Shown here: positions 53,173 through 61,744 of the stretch, in pieces
How positions within the stretch are numbered: the first letter of the stretch is position 1
Layout of the letters: each line of letters starts with the position of its first letter
Assembly (NCBI RefSeq): GCF_900199205.1
Contig: NZ_OBMJ01000001.1
Span: 2,731,001-2,795,000, forward strand
Length of the DNA: 64,000 nucleotides
Source: Streptomyces sp. 1331.2
GTDB lineage: Bacteria; Actinomycetota; Actinomycetes; Streptomycetales; Streptomycetaceae
Reading direction: 5' to 3'
Notes under the pieces: generated by a model
Databases searched by the model: none
What the model was told of the DNA's origin: nothing
What the model saw: only the letters and a program-made list of their open reading frames with translations
Position numbers and translations under genes: made by a program

Positions 53173-54726
53173 TCAGGCCGCGAGCCCGGCCCCCTCGGCG
53201 GCCTCCGCAGCAGCCCCTTCAGCGGACTGCGGATCGGCAGCCGTCCCGGCCTTCCGGTCCCGCATCAGCAGCACGGCCAGCAGGGCCGCCGACAGGACAC
53301 CGATCGCGCTGACCGTGAAGGTCGTCGACATCGCCGAGGTGAACGCCTCCCGAGCGGTCCGGACGAGCCCGGTGTCACCACCGGCGACCGCCAGCGCCCC
53401 GGCGATGGAACCCTTCGCCTGCTCCGGCATCCCGGCCGGCATCTCGCTCGCGAAGCCGCTCGACAGCAGCGAGCCCAGGATCGCGATGCCGAGCGCGGTG
53501 CCGGCCTGCTGGATGGTGTCGTTCAGCGCCGAGCCGACGCCCGCCTGCTCCGGCGGAATGGTGGCCATCAGCGCACCCACCGCGGCGGGCATGGCCAGGC
53601 CCGCGCCGAGGCCGAGCAGGCCGAGCGCAGTCGCCGGGACGGCGAAGCCGGTGTCGGCCGAGACGGTGGTCAGCAGGGCGAACGACGCGGCCATGACGAG
53701 CATCCCGGCGAGGATCAGCGGGCGGTTGCCGGCCTTCGCCGCGAGCTTGGCCCCGGCCCCGTTGCCGATCAGCGCGGCGAGGGCCAGCGGCAGGAACGCG
53801 AGGCCCGCCTTGACCGGCGAGTACCCGAGCACGAACTGGAGGTACTGGGTGAGCACCAGCAGCAGGCCGCCGTTGCCGATCTGCACCAGGGTCAGCGACA
53901 GCGAGCCCCCGCTGAAGTTGCGGTTGCGGAAGAGCACCAGCGGCACCATCGGCGCGGAGCTGAGGTTCTCCCACACCACGAAGCCGATCAGCGAGACCAC
54001 CGCGATGATCAGGGTGACCAGCGAGCGGGTGCCGAAGGCGCCGTGCTGCGGGATCTCGATGATCCACCAGATCAGGGCGGTCATGCCGACCGCGGACAGC
54101 ACCGCGCCGAGCGGGTCGGGCTTCTGCCACGGGCCCTTGGACTCCGGCATCAGCAGCAGGCCCGCCAGGATCGCCAGCGCGACGACCGGAACGTTGATGA
54201 AGAAGATCGAGTGCCACGAGAAGTGGTTGATCAGCACACCGCCGAGCACCGGGCTTCCGACCAGTCCCAGCATCGACACCGAGCCCCAGGCGGCCATCGC
54301 CTTGTTGCGCTCCTCCTCGTCGAAGACGGTGATGAGGATCGACAGGGTCGAGGGCATGATCAGCGCGCCGCCGACGCCCATCGCGATGCGCGCCGCGATC
54401 ACCTCGCCGGGGTTGGTGCAGACGGTCGCCGCCAGGGAGGCCGCACCGAAGAGCAGCAAGCCGATGATCATGATCTTTCGGCGGCCGAACCGGTCACCGA
54501 GGCTGCCGGACGTGAGCAGCAGCCCGGCGAAGACCAGCACGTAGGAGTCGAGGATCCACTGGGTGTCCTGAGCACTGGCGCCGAGGTCGGCGGTCATCGA
54601 GGGCACCGCGACCGTCAGGGCCATGCTGTCGACGACCAGCACGAGCGAGCTCAGGCAGAGCACGAGCAGGATCCACCAGCGGTGCGGGTTGCGCCCTTCG
54701 GCGCCGGTCACGTGGTCGGCCGACAT
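53173..54726 (-). CDS. MFS exporter of the DHA2 (14-TM) type
   Basis: A 517-aa multidrug-type exporter of the EmrB/QacA family. TM1 contains LVVDSMALTVAVP, motif A is GSLGDRFGRRKIMIIGLLL, and motif C is GPVLGG-like (VGSPVLGGVLINHFSWHSIF). About 14 TM segments fill the protein. ATG 54726 (MSADHVTG) was chosen over an open frame running to 54861, because that would read through the operator array. Divergent from a TetR gene; export of a drug-like compound is likely. Confidence 0.92.
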   Translation of the reverse strand: MSADHVTGAEGRNPHRWWILLVLCLSSLVLVVDSMALTVAVPSMTADLGASAQDTQWILDSYVLVFAGLLLTSGSLGDRFGRRKIMIIGLLLFGAASLAATVCTNPGEVIAARIAMGVGGALIMPSTLSILITVFDEEERNKAMAAWGSVSMLGLVGSPVLGGVLINHFSWHSIFFINVPVVALAILAGLLLMPESKGPWQKPDPLGAVLSAVGMTALIWWIIEIPQHGAFGTRSLVTLIIAVVSLIGFVVWENLSSAPMVPLVLFRNRNFSGGSLSLTLVQIGNGGLLLVLTQYLQFVLGYSPVKAGLAFLPLALAALIGNGAGAKLAAKAGNRPLILAGMLVMAASFALLTTVSADTGFAVPATALGLLGLGAGLAMPAAVGALMATIPPEQAGVGSALNDTIQQAGTALGIAILGSLLSSGFASEMPAGMPEQAKGSIAGALAVAGGDTGLVRTAREAFTSAMSTTFTVSAIGVLSAALLAVLLMRDRKAGTAADPQSAEGAAAEAAEGAGLAA

Positions 54727-54744
54727 CAGCCATCCCTCCCCATC

Positions 54745-54860
54745 TGCGCACACCGTTCCCCGAGTGCGCACTGCGTTCCTTCGATGCGAACACTGTACGC
54801 ACAGCGGAACGGTGTGCGCAACTCCCGACTGCTGTACGCTCAATGCGAACGGTGTACGCA
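54745..54860. promoter_or_regulatory. Array of six TetR-type operators, 20-bp period
   Basis: Sites with the pattern TGCGNAC-N3-GTNCGCA begin at 54745, 54765, 54785, 54804, 54824 and 54844. The ones at 54785 and 54844 are best (TGCGAACGGTGTACGCA type); that at 54824 retains only one good half. The array fills the gap between MFS and TetR starts. Confidence 0.8.
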
Positions 54861-54881
54861 CTACAGGAGGAGGAGTCGCCC

Positions 54882-55601
54882 ATGGCCGCCCGAACGAACC
54901 CGATCCCGTCCGTATGGGCCCGCCGGCCGAGCGAGCCGGAGCAGCCCGCCCTCAGCCGGGCGACGATCGTCCGCGAGGCGGTCGCCCTGCTGGACGCCGA
55001 CGGCGTCGAGGCGCTGAGCATGCGCAAGCTCGCCGCCCGGCTGAACGCGGGCGCGACCTCCCTCTACCGCCACGTCGCGACGAAGGACGAGCTGATGGAG
55101 CTCGCGGTGGACGAGGTGTTCGGGGAGATCGCCCTTCCGCCCGCCGACAGCCCCGACTGGCGTGCCGCCGCCGTCGAGGCCGCCGAGGCGTTCCGGGCGA
55201 CGGCCCTGCGCCACCCCTGGCTCTCCTCCGTGCTGGGCCAGGCCGGCCTCGCCTACCTCGGCCCCAATCTGATGTCCTTCTCGGAGCGGCTGTCCGCCCT
55301 CTTCGTCGCGGCCGACTTCCCCGATCCGGCCCGGGCGATCGACGCCCTGATCGCCTACGTCGTCGGGATGAGCACCACCGAGGCGGCCTGGCTCAGTGCC
55401 GTGGCCCGCTCCGGCGAGGACGAGGCCGAGTTCGTCGCCCGGCTGCTGCCGGCCGCCCAGGAGGCCACGGCCGGCTACCAGCACCTCACCAACGGGCACG
55501 CGGCCACCGCCCTGCTCGACCCGGCCGCCGAGCGCGACGCCAAGTTCGCCTACGGGCTGGCGGTCGTCCTGGACGGCCTCGCCCTGCGCATGTCCCGCTG
55601 A
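54882..55601 (+). CDS. TetR-family repressor
   Basis: A 239-aa TetR regulator. HTH: ATIVREAVALLDADGVEALS and MRKLAARLNAGATSLYRHVA near residues 25-65, then a TetR_C-type ligand domain (ALRHPWLSSVLGQAG). ATG 54882 follows AGGAGGAGGAG closely. It is divergent from the MFS exporter and flanked by the operator array, so it presumably represses both until an effector binds. The length (239) and the Pro-rich start suit the TetR_C_1 group. Effector unknown. Confidence 0.93.
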   Translation: MAARTNPIPSVWARRPSEPEQPALSRATIVREAVALLDADGVEALSMRKLAARLNAGATSLYRHVATKDELMELAVDEVFGEIALPPADSPDWRAAAVEAAEAFRATALRHPWLSSVLGQAGLAYLGPNLMSFSERLSALFVAADFPDPARAIDALIAYVVGMSTTEAAWLSAVARSGEDEAEFVARLLPAAQEATAGYQHLTNGHAATALLDPAAERDAKFAYGLAVVLDGLALRMSR

Positions 55602-55824
55602 CCACTGGCTGCCGCCCCCCGGTTACGACCCACCGGTTACGGCCCGCCGCCCCCGGCCCCCAGGCCCGGCCACCGACCGGACCAAGCCGCCCAACTCCCC
55701 GCAAAGGGAGGGCACTCCCCGCCCCACCTCGCAGAATTCCGGCGGGCCCGGGCCGGGGAGCGGGCACAATGGCGTAGTGATGGTCGGCCGTCCGGTGTCG
55801 GGGGGCCAGGGATTGGAGGCCCGG

Positions 55825-57207
55825 GTGAGCGATCTTCCGCGCAAGGCAGTGACCCGCACGGCACGGCTCGCCGCCCTGCCGCTGGGGATAGCCGGTCGCG
55901 CCACGCTCGGTCTGGGCAGGCGGATCGGCGGCCGGTCCGCCGAGGTGGTCACCGCCGAGCTGCAACAGGCCACCGCCGACCAGCTGTTCAAGGTGCTCGG
56001 CGAGCTCAAGGGCGGGGCGATGAAGTTCGGGCAGGTGCTGTCCGTCTTCGAGGCCGCACTGCCCGAGGAGGTCGCCGGCCCGTACCGGGCGGCGCTCACC
56101 AAGCTGCAGGACGCCGCGCCCCCGATGCCCGCGGCCAAGGTGCACACCGCCCTCGCCCAGCGGCTCGGGGACGGCTGGCGCGAGCTGTTCCTGGAGTTCG
56201 ACGACCGGCCCGCTGCGGCGGCCTCGATCGGCCAGGTGCACAAGGCGGTCTGGCACGACGGCCGCGCGGTCGCGGTCAAGGTGCAGTACCCGGGTGCGGG
56301 CGACGCCCTGCTCGCGGACCTCTCGCAGCTGAGCCGGGTGGCCTGGCTGCTCGGGCCGCTGATCCCCGGGCTGGACATCAAGCCGCTGATCGCCGAGCTG
56401 CGCGAGCGCGTCTCGGAGGAGCTGGACTACGAGCTGGAGGCGCAGGCGCAGCGCCGGCACGCCGAGGAGTTCGCGGGGGATCCGGACATCGCGGTGCCGG
56501 GCGTGGTGGCGCAGGCCGACCAGGTGCTGGTCACCGAGTGGATGGACGGCACCCCGCTGGCCGAGGTGATCGCGCGCGGCTCCCAGGAGGAGCGTGACCG
56601 CGCCGGGCAGTTGCTGGCCCGGTTCCTGTTCGCCGGCCCGTCGCGGACGGGGCTGCTGCACGCGGATCCGCACCCGGGCAACTTCCGGCTGTTGAAGGAC
56701 GACGGTCCGGCGGAGGGCTGGCGGCTCGGTGTGCTGGACTTCGGCACGGTGGACCGGCTTCCGGGCGGGCTGCCCGCGCCGATCGGGGCCTCGTTGCGGA
56801 TGGCGCTGGACGGGGACGCGGCGGGCGTGCTGAAGATGCTGCGCGAGGAGGGCTTCGTGAAGCCCTCGATCCAGCTCGATCCGGATGCGGTGCTGGACTA
56901 CCTGCTGCCGATCATCGAGCCGGCCGCGGTGGACGTCTTCCACTTCACGCGGGTGTGGATGCGCGCCCAGGCGGCCCGGATCGCCGACCCGCGCTCTCCG
57001 GCGTACAACCTGGGCAAGCAGCTCAACCTGCCGCCCGCGTACCTGCTGATCCACCGGGTGACGCTGAGCACCATCGGGGTGCTCTGCCAGTTGGGCGCGA
57101 AGGCGCCGTTCCGCGCCGAGATGCTGGAGTGGCTGCCCGAGTTCTCCGACGGGCACCGGGCCGCCCCCGCCAAGGCCGCGGCGAAGCGCCGGCCGCGCAA
57201 GGGCTGA
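55825..57207 (+). CDS. ABC1/UbiB-type atypical kinase
   Basis: A 460-aa ABC1/AarF/UbiB family kinase-like protein. KxGQ motif: GGAMKFGQVLSVF (residues about 68-80); Ala-rich nucleotide loop AAAASIGQVHKAV; VAVKVQYPGAG (Lys); TEWMDGTPL; HADPHPGNF (catalytic loop); VLDFGTVDRL (DFG). All are present. GTG 55825 has GGAGG six bases upstream. Members control lipid or quinone biology in other organisms; in Mycobacterium a homologue sits beside whiB7. It is followed by the same gene here. Confidence 0.93.
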   Translation: MSDLPRKAVTRTARLAALPLGIAGRATLGLGRRIGGRSAEVVTAELQQATADQLFKVLGELKGGAMKFGQVLSVFEAALPEEVAGPYRAALTKLQDAAPPMPAAKVHTALAQRLGDGWRELFLEFDDRPAAAASIGQVHKAVWHDGRAVAVKVQYPGAGDALLADLSQLSRVAWLLGPLIPGLDIKPLIAELRERVSEELDYELEAQAQRRHAEEFAGDPDIAVPGVVAQADQVLVTEWMDGTPLAEVIARGSQEERDRAGQLLARFLFAGPSRTGLLHADPHPGNFRLLKDDGPAEGWRLGVLDFGTVDRLPGGLPAPIGASLRMALDGDAAGVLKMLREEGFVKPSIQLDPDAVLDYLLPIIEPAAVDVFHFTRVWMRAQAARIADPRSPAYNLGKQLNLPPAYLLIHRVTLSTIGVLCQLGAKAPFRAEMLEWLPEFSDGHRAAPAKAAAKRRPRKG

Positions 57208-57244
57208 CCCCGACCACAGCCCAGAACAACCGCACCGCAGAACG

Positions 57245-57284
57245 GCCGCAGGCCGCTCCCCGACGAGGGGGAGCGGCCTGCGGC
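57245..57284. terminator. Terminator after the ABC1 gene
   Basis: A perfect 17-bp stem (57245-57261 with 57268-57284) and a 6-base loop lie between the ABC1 gene and a convergent small gene. Confidence 0.8.
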
Positions 57285-57312
57285 ACGACGGAGGTCCTGC
57301 GGTGGACGGGCC

Positions 57313-57558
57313 TTACATCAGCGCCACGGCGATCGCCTTTCGGGCGCGCAGCGAGGCCCGCTCGGCCCGCTGCTTGAGCTTGCGGGCCCGGACGACCCGG
57401 CTGACGAGCCGTTGGTTCTCGGCCTCCTGGAGCCTGTCTTGCATATGGGCCCGGGCCAGGGATTCGTGGAGGAGTTGCATTTCGAGGATCCTGTTCTGGG
57501 TCTGACGTTCGGTGGCCTGCTCGGCGCGGGCGGTGGGATCGAAAGCGGCGGGGGTCAT
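57313..57558 (-). CDS. Small coiled-coil protein downstream of wblC
   Basis: An 81-aa, strongly helical and basic protein (TERQTQNRILEMQLLHESLA, RVVRARKLKQRAERASLRAR) that should form a coiled coil. ATG 57558 has AGGA upstream. A longer reading from GTG 57711 would overlap the wblC stop by GTGA and add 51 residues, leaving the two genes coupled. No known function. It is transcribed in the same direction as wblC. Confidence 0.65.
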   Translation of the reverse strand: MTPAAFDPTARAEQATERQTQNRILEMQLLHESLARAHMQDRLQEAENQRLVSRVVRARKLKQRAERASLRARKAIAVALM

Positions 57559-57707
57559 GTCGTGGTCCTGCTCGTGGTGCGTGCTCGGGAATGGGCGGTG
57601 GGCTGCGGCGTCGGCCTTGGCGGCGGCGATCCGCACGGATCGGCGGAGGGCGCTGTCCAGCGGGGGCTGCTCTCCCCTGCGGACGGACCCGACGTGGTCG
57701 GCGGGGT

Positions 57708-57983
57708 TCACGCCATGACCTCGGTCTTGCGCGGACGGCCACGCGGCCGCTTGCGGGCCACGACGACGCCCTGGACGAACAGCTCGCCGCCCCAGACGCC
57801 CCACGGCTCGCGCCGCTCCAGCGCGCCGGCGAGGCAGGCGTCCTTCACCGGGCAGGTGCCACAGAGGGACTTCGCGTACTCGACGTCGGCGGGCGTCTCG
57901 GCGAAGAAGACCTCGGGGTCGAAGGCGCGGCAGGGGATGGGGAGACCGAGCGCTTCGGCCTGCTCGATCGAGGTGATCTGCAT
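57708..57983 (-). CDS. wblC: WhiB7/WblC-type iron-sulfur transcriptional regulator
   Basis: A 91-aa Wbl protein, the size of mycobacterial WhiB7. Four Cys of the [4Fe-4S] cluster lie in IPCRAFDPEV, SLCGTCPVKDAC; the GVWGG motif is EPWGVWGGE, and the C-terminus carries the AT-hook KRPRGRPRK, diagnostic of WhiB7/WblC. These proteins activate resistance genes after ribosome-targeting antibiotics. ATG 57983 has CGGAGG eight bases upstream; an in-frame GTG at 58076 would add 31 residues. A terminator hairpin lies upstream. Confidence 0.93.
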   Translation of the reverse strand: MQITSIEQAEALGLPIPCRAFDPEVFFAETPADVEYAKSLCGTCPVKDACLAGALERREPWGVWGGELFVQGVVVARKRPRGRPRKTEVMA

Positions 57984-58170
57984 GGAAAGAACCTCCGGGG
58001 GGTCGGCCTGGTCGGCCTTGGTGATCTGGCTTGTCGGCGGTACGGACGGGGTGGGCGGTGTGATGACCGTGGACACTGTGGCGTCTTCCTCGTCTTCTCA
58101 GTGGTTCCGGCCCAGGTGACTGGTGGTGCTGGGCCGGAGGCCCCGGAGGGCCTGGGTGGTCTTGCGTACC

Positions 58171-58219
58171 GGACAAAACAGAAGGGCCGCGGATCCCGGT
58201 GTGACGGGTTCCGCGGCCC
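58171..58219 (-). promoter_or_regulatory. Intrinsic terminator in the wblC leader (putative attenuator)
   Basis: On the reverse strand a 10-bp stem (58219-58210 with 58193-58184) with a long loop is followed by TTCTGTTTT, a rare U-rich tail here. It lies 188 bases before the wblC ATG and 25 bases after the stop of the preceding gene. Known whiB7/wblC leaders use attenuation, so this may be conditional. It may also simply end the upstream gene. Confidence 0.65.
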
Positions 58220-58243
58220 TGGAGGTGCCGACCTGAGGCTTCC

Positions 58244-58702
58244 TCAGGTCCGTTCTCTCCAGGGTTCAGGGCCGCGGAAGGCCTGCATCCGGATGGCCTC
58301 GGCGCCGATGAAGGCGGCCTTGGCCTGGTTGATCAGCTGCTCGTTCTGCTTCTGGGTGTTTCCGGCACCGATGACCTGCGCATAGCCGCCATGAACAGCG
58401 GCGGCTACGGCTGCCTTCGGTGCCTGGGTCGGTCGCTCATCACGCGGGGAGCGCGACGTGCCGACCGGCGCCCAGTCACGGGACAGACCGGTCTCGACAG
58501 CGGTGCCTTCGATGCTCCTGCCGGCCGTGAGGCACAGCTCAGTGTGTCCAGGACCACTGACAACGGGGGCGACGGAGACACCGGTGGTGTCGAGACCCAG
58601 ACCGGTTCCACCGAGCTCGGCGAGCGCCCGCAGACGGGCGGCACGCAGGGAGGCAGCGACAACGGTCTGGCCAGTCATTTTGGTGATCATGATGTTTCCC
58701 AC
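58244..58702 (-). CDS. Hypothetical protein upstream of wblC
   Basis: A 152-aa protein with clear coding bias. GTG 58702 has GAGGAGG upstream at eight bases; ATG 58690 is the next choice. No motif is recognised. The N-terminal half contains VVAASLRAARLRALAELGG; the C-terminal half has helical NEQLINQAKAAFIGAEAIRM. An inverted repeat (ACCTGAGG and CCTCAGGT, about 58235-58253) straddles the stop codon. Located between uvrD2 and wblC and perhaps linked to wblC control, but the function is unknown. Confidence 0.6.
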   Translation of the reverse strand: MGNIMITKMTGQTVVAASLRAARLRALAELGGTGLGLDTTGVSVAPVVSGPGHTELCLTAGRSIEGTAVETGLSRDWAPVGTSRSPRDERPTQAPKAAVAAAVHGGYAQVIGAGNTQKQNEQLINQAKAAFIGAEAIRMQAFRGPEPWRERT

Positions 58703-58990
58703 TGTCTTCGCCTCCTCTCGGCGTCTCGCGGAGCCAGGTTCCCCCGGCGCCGAATGTTCGGATGTCTGTCTCGGTGAAGCAGGTGAATCGATGAAGCAGA
58801 TGAAGCTGTCAGTCCAGGGGGGAATCGGCACAGGTGTGACCCCGTGCGACCGCGTCCCCTTGACCGCCCCGGCAGGCTATTGCGCTCCCGGTACGCCGCG
58901 CAAACTATTTTTCGCGGCGAGTTGCGCGGTGTGTCCCGCAGCCGGCTTCGAAGTCCCCCGAGCAGTCCCCTGGACCGCGCCCGCGCCGAC

Positions 58991-61249
58991 TCACGCCGGA
59001 TCGACCGGACCGTCGTCCTCGACGCCGTCCGGATCCTCCTCGGGCTCCTCCCCCGCACACAACGAGAGCACGGCGGCCCCGTACTTGTCCAGCTTCATCG
59101 CGCCCACCCCCGAGATGGAGGCCAGCTCCTGGCGGCTGGCGGGCACGTCCTCGGCGATCGCCATCAGCGTCGCGTCGGTGAACACGACGTAGGCCGGGGC
59201 GCCCTGCTTCTTGGCCTGCCGGGCCCGCCACTCGCGCAGCCGCTCGTAGAGTGCCTCGTCCATCGTGGAGGGGCAGCTCTCGCAGCGGCGCAGCTTGCGT
59301 TCGACGGCCTCGGTGAGCGCCTTGTCGCAGACCCGGCACTTGACCGGTCCGCGGACCCGGCGGGCGGCGGAGCGCTCGCCGGGCTCGACGCTCCCCCGAC
59401 CGCCGCGCGCGCCGGTCCGTGCGCCGGGTGCGGAGGAGCCGGGGCGCAGCCCGTCGAGGAAGCGGCTGGGTTTGCGGCTCGCGCGGCCGCCGGGCGAGCG
59501 GGAGAGGGCCCAGGAGAGGGTCAGGTGCTTGCGGGCGCGGGTGACGCCGACGTAGAGGAGGCGGCGTTCCTCCTCGATCTGTTCGTCGGTCTTGGCGTAG
59601 ATGATCGGCAGGGTGCCCTCGGTGAGGCCGACGAGGAAGACGGCGTCCCATTCGAGGCCCTTGGCGGCGTGCAGGGAGGCGAGGGTGACGCCTTCTACGG
59701 CGGGGGCGTGCTGGGCGGCGGCGCGGGCGTCGAGTTCGGCGACGTAGGCGGCGAGGTCGGTGCCCTGGCCGGCGGCGGTGCGGGTGCGCTCGAACTCCTC
59801 GGCGAGCCGGACGAGGGCGGCGAGGGATTCCCAGCGGTCGCGGACGGCGCCGGAGCCGGCGGGGGGTTCGGCGGTGAAGCCGCGGGTGGCGAGGACGGCG
59901 CGGACCTGGCCGGCGAGGTCGGGGGCGCCGTCGGTGAGGGGGTCGGAGGCGGCGCGGGCGGCGCCGCGCAGCAGGACTCCGGCGTCGCGGACCTCGGGTC
60001 GTTCGAAGAACCGTTCGGCGCCCTTGAGCTGGTAGGGGACGCCGAGGTCGGCGAGGGCCTGTTCGTAGACCTCGGACTGGCCGTTGGTGCGGAAGAGGAC
60101 GGCGATCTCGCTGGCGCGGACGCCGGCGGCGAGCAGGTCCTTGATCCGGCGGCCGGTGGTCTCGGCCTCGGTCGGTTCGTCCTCGTACTCGGTGTAGACG
60201 GGGTCGGGGCCTGCTTCGCGCTGGGAGACGAGTTCGAGCCGGTGGCGGGCGGCCTCGCCGCGGGCCTGGGCGAGCAGTCCGTTGGCGAGGTGGACGACCT
60301 GGGGGGTGGAGCGGTAGTCGCGGACGAGTTTGACGACGGTGGCGCCGGGGTGGCGGCCGCGGAAGTTCAGCAGGTAGTCGGGGGTGGCGCCGGTGAAGGA
60401 GTAGATGGTCTGGCTGGCGTCGCCGACGACGCAGAGGCTGGCGCCGCCGTCGGGGCCGGTCCACTGGTCGAGCAGGCGCTGCTGGAGCGGGGAGACGTCC
60501 TGGTACTCGTCGACGGTGAAGTGCCGGTACTGGGAGCGGACCTGGTCGGCGATGTCGGGGCGGTCCTCCAGGATGGCGGCGGTGAGCAGCAGGACGTCCT
60601 CGAAGTCGATGTTGCCGCGGCGGGTCTTGGTCTCCTCGTAGACGCGGTAGACCTGGGCGGTCTCGGCCGGGTCGCGGGGGGCTTCGCGGCCGGACTTGGC
60701 GACGGCGGCGGGGTAGTCCTCGGGGGCGGTCTGGGTGACCTTGGCCCATTCGATCTCGGCGGTGAGGTCGCGCAGTTCGGTGCGCTGGACGCGCAGTCCG
60801 CAGCGGCCGGCGGCTTCGGCGACGAGCTGGACCTTGCGTTCGAGGAGCTGGGGGACGGGGCCGCCGACGGCGCGGGGCCAGAAGTACTGGAGCTGGCGCA
60901 GGGCGGCGGCGTGGAAGGTGCGGGCCTGGACGCCTTCGGCGCCGAGCTGGCGCAGGCGGCCGCGCATCTCGCCGGCGGCGCGGGCGGTGAAGGTGACGGC
61001 GAGGACCTGCTGGGGGTGGTAGACGCCGCTGCGCACGCCGTAGGCGATGCGGTGGGTGATGGCGCGGGTCTTGCCGGTGCCGGCGCCGGCGAGGACGCAG
61101 ACGGGGCCGTGCAGGGCGGTGGCGACGGCGCGCTGTTCGGGGTCGAGCCCGGCGAGCACGGCGTCGGGCCCCGTGGCGGCGCCGGGGTCGGCCCAGGGGG
61201 AGCCGTGGGGGGCGTCGTGGGGGCTGCCGCTCAAGAGGTCTTCCTGCAT
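58991..61249 (-). CDS. uvrD2: ATP-dependent DNA helicase UvrD2
   Basis: A 752-aa superfamily 1A helicase. Walker A VLAGAGTGKTRAI, Walker B FTVDEYQDV, motif III VVGDASQTIYSF, motif IV VKLVRDYRSTPQ, motif V VTLASLHAAKGLEWDAVFLV and motif VI LLYVGVTRARKHL. A CxxC zinc element (KCRVCDK and RRCESCPS) precedes a C-terminal HRDC-like domain (ELASISGVGAMKLDKYG), the defining UvrD2 architecture. ATG 61249 has GAGAGG at nine bases; ATG 61258 is possible. Divergent from mycoredoxin. Confidence 0.95.
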   Translation of the reverse strand: MQEDLLSGSPHDAPHGSPWADPGAATGPDAVLAGLDPEQRAVATALHGPVCVLAGAGTGKTRAITHRIAYGVRSGVYHPQQVLAVTFTARAAGEMRGRLRQLGAEGVQARTFHAAALRQLQYFWPRAVGGPVPQLLERKVQLVAEAAGRCGLRVQRTELRDLTAEIEWAKVTQTAPEDYPAAVAKSGREAPRDPAETAQVYRVYEETKTRRGNIDFEDVLLLTAAILEDRPDIADQVRSQYRHFTVDEYQDVSPLQQRLLDQWTGPDGGASLCVVGDASQTIYSFTGATPDYLLNFRGRHPGATVVKLVRDYRSTPQVVHLANGLLAQARGEAARHRLELVSQREAGPDPVYTEYEDEPTEAETTGRRIKDLLAAGVRASEIAVLFRTNGQSEVYEQALADLGVPYQLKGAERFFERPEVRDAGVLLRGAARAASDPLTDGAPDLAGQVRAVLATRGFTAEPPAGSGAVRDRWESLAALVRLAEEFERTRTAAGQGTDLAAYVAELDARAAAQHAPAVEGVTLASLHAAKGLEWDAVFLVGLTEGTLPIIYAKTDEQIEEERRLLYVGVTRARKHLTLSWALSRSPGGRASRKPSRFLDGLRPGSSAPGARTGARGGRGSVEPGERSAARRVRGPVKCRVCDKALTEAVERKLRRCESCPSTMDEALYERLREWRARQAKKQGAPAYVVFTDATLMAIAEDVPASRQELASISGVGAMKLDKYGAAVLSLCAGEEPEEDPDGVEDDGPVDPA

Positions 61250-61422
61250 GCGTTCCATCCTCTCAGCCCGGTGGGACAACGGGGGCGGGGTTGTCCACAG
61301 GCCCGGTGTGATCGCCGGATGATCGCTCCGCAGGACGGTCGACGGGCTGCCGGAATGCCCGCCGCCCGGCGGACGTTGCGTCCGGAGACCGTACGCATCC
61401 CTCTTCCGAAGGAGCCCCCTCG

Positions 61423-61680
61423 ATGTCCGGCACCGTGACGATGTACAGCACGACCTGGTGTGGGTACTGCAACCGACTCAAGAGCCAGCTGGAGCGCGAA
61501 GGCATCGGCTACACCGAGATCAACATCGAGGAGGACCCGGCGTCGGCGTCCTTCGTCGAGTCGGTGAACAACGGCAACCAGACGGTGCCGACGGTGCTGG
61601 TGACGCCGGTGGGCGGCGGCGAGCAGGTCGTGATGACCAACCCGAGCCTGCTGCAGGTCAAGAAGGCCCTGGCGGCCTGA
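61423..61680 (+). CDS. mrx1: Mycoredoxin
   Basis: An 85-aa glutaredoxin-fold protein that reduces mycothiol mixed disulfides. The active site is YSTTWCGYCNRLKSQLE (CGYC), followed by TVPTVLV with the cis-Pro and a C-terminal helix. The length and the position beside uvrD2 fit mycobacterial Mrx1. ATG 61423. Part of the same thiol system as SigR/RsrA in this window, inferred from function. Confidence 0.94.
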   Translation: MSGTVTMYSTTWCGYCNRLKSQLEREGIGYTEINIEEDPASASFVESVNNGNQTVPTVLVTPVGGGEQVVMTNPSLLQVKKALAA

Positions 61681-61742
61681 TCCGGCCGGGCCGTCCGGGG
61701 CCGGCGCGGCCTGATCCGGCCGGGCCGTCCGGGACCGGCGCG
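61675..61742. repeat. 34-bp direct repeat after mrx1
   Basis: Two adjacent copies, 61675-61708 and 61709-61742, differ by one or two bases. The first copy includes the last mrx1 codons and stop (GCCTGA). Confidence 0.85.
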
Positions 61743-61744
61743 GG

